Assembly: GCA_013397455.1 (NCBI GenBank)
Contig: VYZB01000329.1
Coordinates: forward strand, 452,500 to 516,499
DNA length: 64,000 nt
Reading direction: 5' to 3'
DNA from: Crotophaga sulcirostris
Lineage: Eukaryota; Chordata; Aves; Cuculiformes; Crotophagidae
Shown here: in pieces, positions 61,401-64,000 of the stretch
Numbering within the stretch: the first letter of the stretch is position 1
Layout: each line of letters starts with the position of its first letter
The notes under the pieces: model-generated
The model's input: only the letters and a program-made list of their open reading frames with translations
The model's database searches: none
Told to the model about the DNA's origin: nothing
Position numbers and translations under genes: made by a program

Positions 61401-64000
61401 GATGCAGACATAACTCAGATAACATGATGTTCTTATCTAGGAGCAATGCTAGAACCTGAAGTGTGCCACTGAATACACCTGAGAGAGTTTTTGTGATCAG
61501 TGATGTTTGTATTCATAAAAGCATAGACTATGAGACCCTTCTGCATCAGTGCATCCAGTTCTTTGAATTGTCACTGAGTTTTCCCTTAAAATTAATTAAG
61601 CTTCTTGCAGCCTGATTCTTCTGAGTGCCCATAAAATATTCTTATGCTTACTGATTCATTTGCAGATCTCTGTAACTATTTCACATTTTATGTGGGATAG
61701 ACGGACTTTACTTCAATGTTCAGTTTCTGGAGAAAGGTTGTTCTAATTTAGCTTTCATTGAAAACTAATTACTGCCTTCCTCATTTTAAGAGAGGGAATT
61801 TAAAAAGTGAATCACGAAGCAAACAGTATTTATTATTTTGTTGCTATCTTGCACTTTTAAAGCTAATTGCATGATGTCTGAGACATTGACTTATATTCAT
61901 CGATCACTTGGACTTAAAAACATATAAAATCGCAAATATTTCCAACAGACTAGTGTCTCTTTCCCTTTTATTAATATCAATAAAATTTAGTCACTGTTAC
62001 TTTGTGTTAATGTTTAATTTCTAAACAAATATCCATGCAAAAATCAGGTCTTGCACAGGGATTAACTATTGTGAACCATCTTTCTTTCCTTTCATTTTAG
62101 ATTACGTGTCTTCTGCCTTATAGCCAAAATGAAATCTAGTTTCTCTCCTTTGACCACATCTCAATATGGATAGTAAGAAGTACTAAGAGCTTTCCATTGC
62201 TGTGGTATATTCTGTTAATTGCTAACATATTCTGCCACATCATTTTTCACAATATTGGAACTTTTTAACTATACCACAACTCAACAAATATTAACAGGCT
62301 CAGACATGTCTTGGAAGATGGTACTGCTAGTATTTCCTTCCTCCTTCAGTTCCCACTGAGGAGAAGTAAATCATTGTGGGACCACATTTCAGCCCTGAAA
62401 CATGTTTCAGTTTTGCTCAAACCTAATTCGAGGTCATGTGGAGTTTTATTTCTTTCTCAAAACCAACAAAAATGCAGTTTTTAAGCTTTAATTTCCAAGA
62501 AGGTCTCCCTTACAGAATCCACCTAGGCAGATATATTGTAGAAAATCCATTAAAAAACACAGCCTCTAGTTTTTACTGAGAACCTAGGAAAAATTGAAAC
62601 TGGTAAATACTTAGCCTCTCAAGACCCTGACCACATGTCCTGCTCTTGTTCCCTTTAGCAGTTTCTCTTTCAAGCTGTCTCCAGGACCTGGGCTGTCTTG
62701 GGTGATGCATTTTGCAGTGAGCCTTCATACTAGGGCATGATCTTCAGTAGGGCTCTTGAGTACTCCTAAGATGCAAACAAATGATTAATAAAGAGCAGAT
62801 CCCATGCTACAAATTGCATTTCATTCGCACCAATCAGATCTTGCTCTCACAAAAGGAGCTTGTCTACATTCATTTGGTGCAAAATGAGGGATGGACTCAG
62901 GTTTCATGAGTTTAAAACCAGAGTTTTCTTCCTCCATTGGGGAATCTAAGTTTTCTTTTGAACAGAAATTTAGATGAAATAAAAAATACATTGCTTCTTT
63001 CACAGCCTTCTTGGCTGGAAACCAGGGACTCCTCTCTGTAATTCTGGTTTATACTACTTATTTTTTGCAGGTGGTTTATGAACATTTATGTTGCCCTGGG
63101 CAAATGACTGAATGTAAGTCTTTTTTACCAAATGCGAAATGAGAATAGTACTGCTCATGACATCTTCTGAACAGTAGTTTTGGGCTGCCTAACATGTTAA
63201 CCAGTGCATAGTATTTATATAATACAAAGTAAATAAATATTTTGCTACTTGATGTGACTTGAAATAGAATTTTCATTCCATTTCTTTTTTCATTGAGAAC
63301 ATAAAAATGCATGCGAAAAATAAATTCCTTGTTATTAATTGAATTAGTTTCTTAACCAGAGGCAAAAGACCAACTAACTAATCAAAAATCCAGTACAGTC
63401 CCTGCTCCCTCAGGAAAACAGACTTTTCAATCAATTTCCTAATTTTCCTCTAAAAAAGCTCGTACAGAACGCCAGTGCTTTGGAAGAATAAGGAAAATGC
63501 AACTAACTTGAAGAGAGACATATTTATATTCGTTTTCTTCACGTAAAAATGTGTAATTTAACAGTTCAATAATTCTTCATTCCTTGTAAAATGTACATAA
63601 CAACTTTAGAGTGACGCTACCTCACTTCTCAGTTTGTGTGTAGAACTACCTGCATTCTCTTGTATCTGTTCAGGGCCTTGGAAGATAATTTTTATTCAAG
63701 CAGAGCAGTGAACATCGCCGATGCCTTAATTTCATCACTGCTCATACAGAAGTGTGTGTTATTAGCATCTGTTAATGTTGATTTGGGTTGTGTCTGCAAT
63801 ATTAGGGTATGTAGCCAGTATCAAAGCGTTCAGATGTAGGGGCTTTTCTGGGTGCTGTGGGTTTTTAGACACTTGTAAATAAATAAATAAACAAAACATT
63901 TTTTAGGCTGATGTCAGCTTACAATGTCATGTTTTCAAGTATTGGGAAATCTCACCCCAAAGGAGAACTTAAATTCTTTCAACAGCATTGCTAAGCTGAA
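49416..64000. other. Gene desert, part 4
   Basis: No host exon, CR1 or SINE copy recognised in 14.6 kb. I notice an A14 run at 60768-60781 without an associated retrocopy, and two weakly similar segments near 54240-54290 and 55880-55930. Several AT-rich blocks (for example 59750-60060) could be conserved noncoding DNA, but I cannot test this. Open frames up to 118 codons on the minus strand lack any motif. Confidence 0.5.

Noticed and set aside
19141..64000. Search for a novel system (gene cluster, array, non-canonical element) in the desert
   Set aside because: No regularly spaced repeats, no clustered coding frames and no RNA gene signature were found beyond the repeats and hairpins listed.

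Overview
The window is vertebrate nuclear DNA, almost certainly avian. Genes are split by GT-AG introns, the background is AT-rich, the only CpG island sits at a promoter, and the interspersed repeats are mainly chicken-repeat-1 (CR1) LINEs with avian-type 3' ends. I cannot name the species.

Two host genes, both on the + strand, lie in the first 19 kb. Four coding exons (2477-5370) form the 3' part of NT5C1B, cytosolic 5'-nucleotidase IB, and its 5' exons lie outside the window. RDH14 (retinol dehydrogenase 14) follows, with exon 1 at 14007-14366 and exon 2 at 18137-18754. This order and strand match the human NT5C1B-RDH14 neighbourhood, which also produces a read-through transcript. The proteins act in unrelated pathways: AMP hydrolysis in the cytosol, and retinoid reduction or oxidation at the ER membrane. 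RDH14 exon 1 is interrupted by a 195-base N gap (14024-14218) that hides the membrane anchor and the cofactor-binding motif.

The RDH14 promoter (about 13836-14006) is compact. It carries a ZNF143/THAP11-like motif, three CCAAT boxes exactly 31 bp apart and a GC box. A CR1 copy ends just upstream of it. Two copies of one short hAT-like nonautonomous DNA transposon lie in inverted orientation, one upstream of RDH14 and one in its intron.

From about 19.15 kb to 64 kb I see no host coding exon. In human the next gene in this direction is KCNS3. This desert holds a young 5'-truncated CR1 with a clean reverse-transcriptase ORF (25955-26797), a short CR1 3' end (37333-37440), old CR1 and MIR relics (27951-28620, 38091-38311, 39492-39570, 49303-49415), a few simple repeats and hairpins, and some CpG-retaining blocks that could be conserved noncoding elements.

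I found no previously undescribed biological system. The best leads are the phased promoter, the paired hAT-like elements, a possible pseudoknot-like palindrome cluster near 21.9 kb, and an in-frame NT5C1B-RDH14 read-through possibility.
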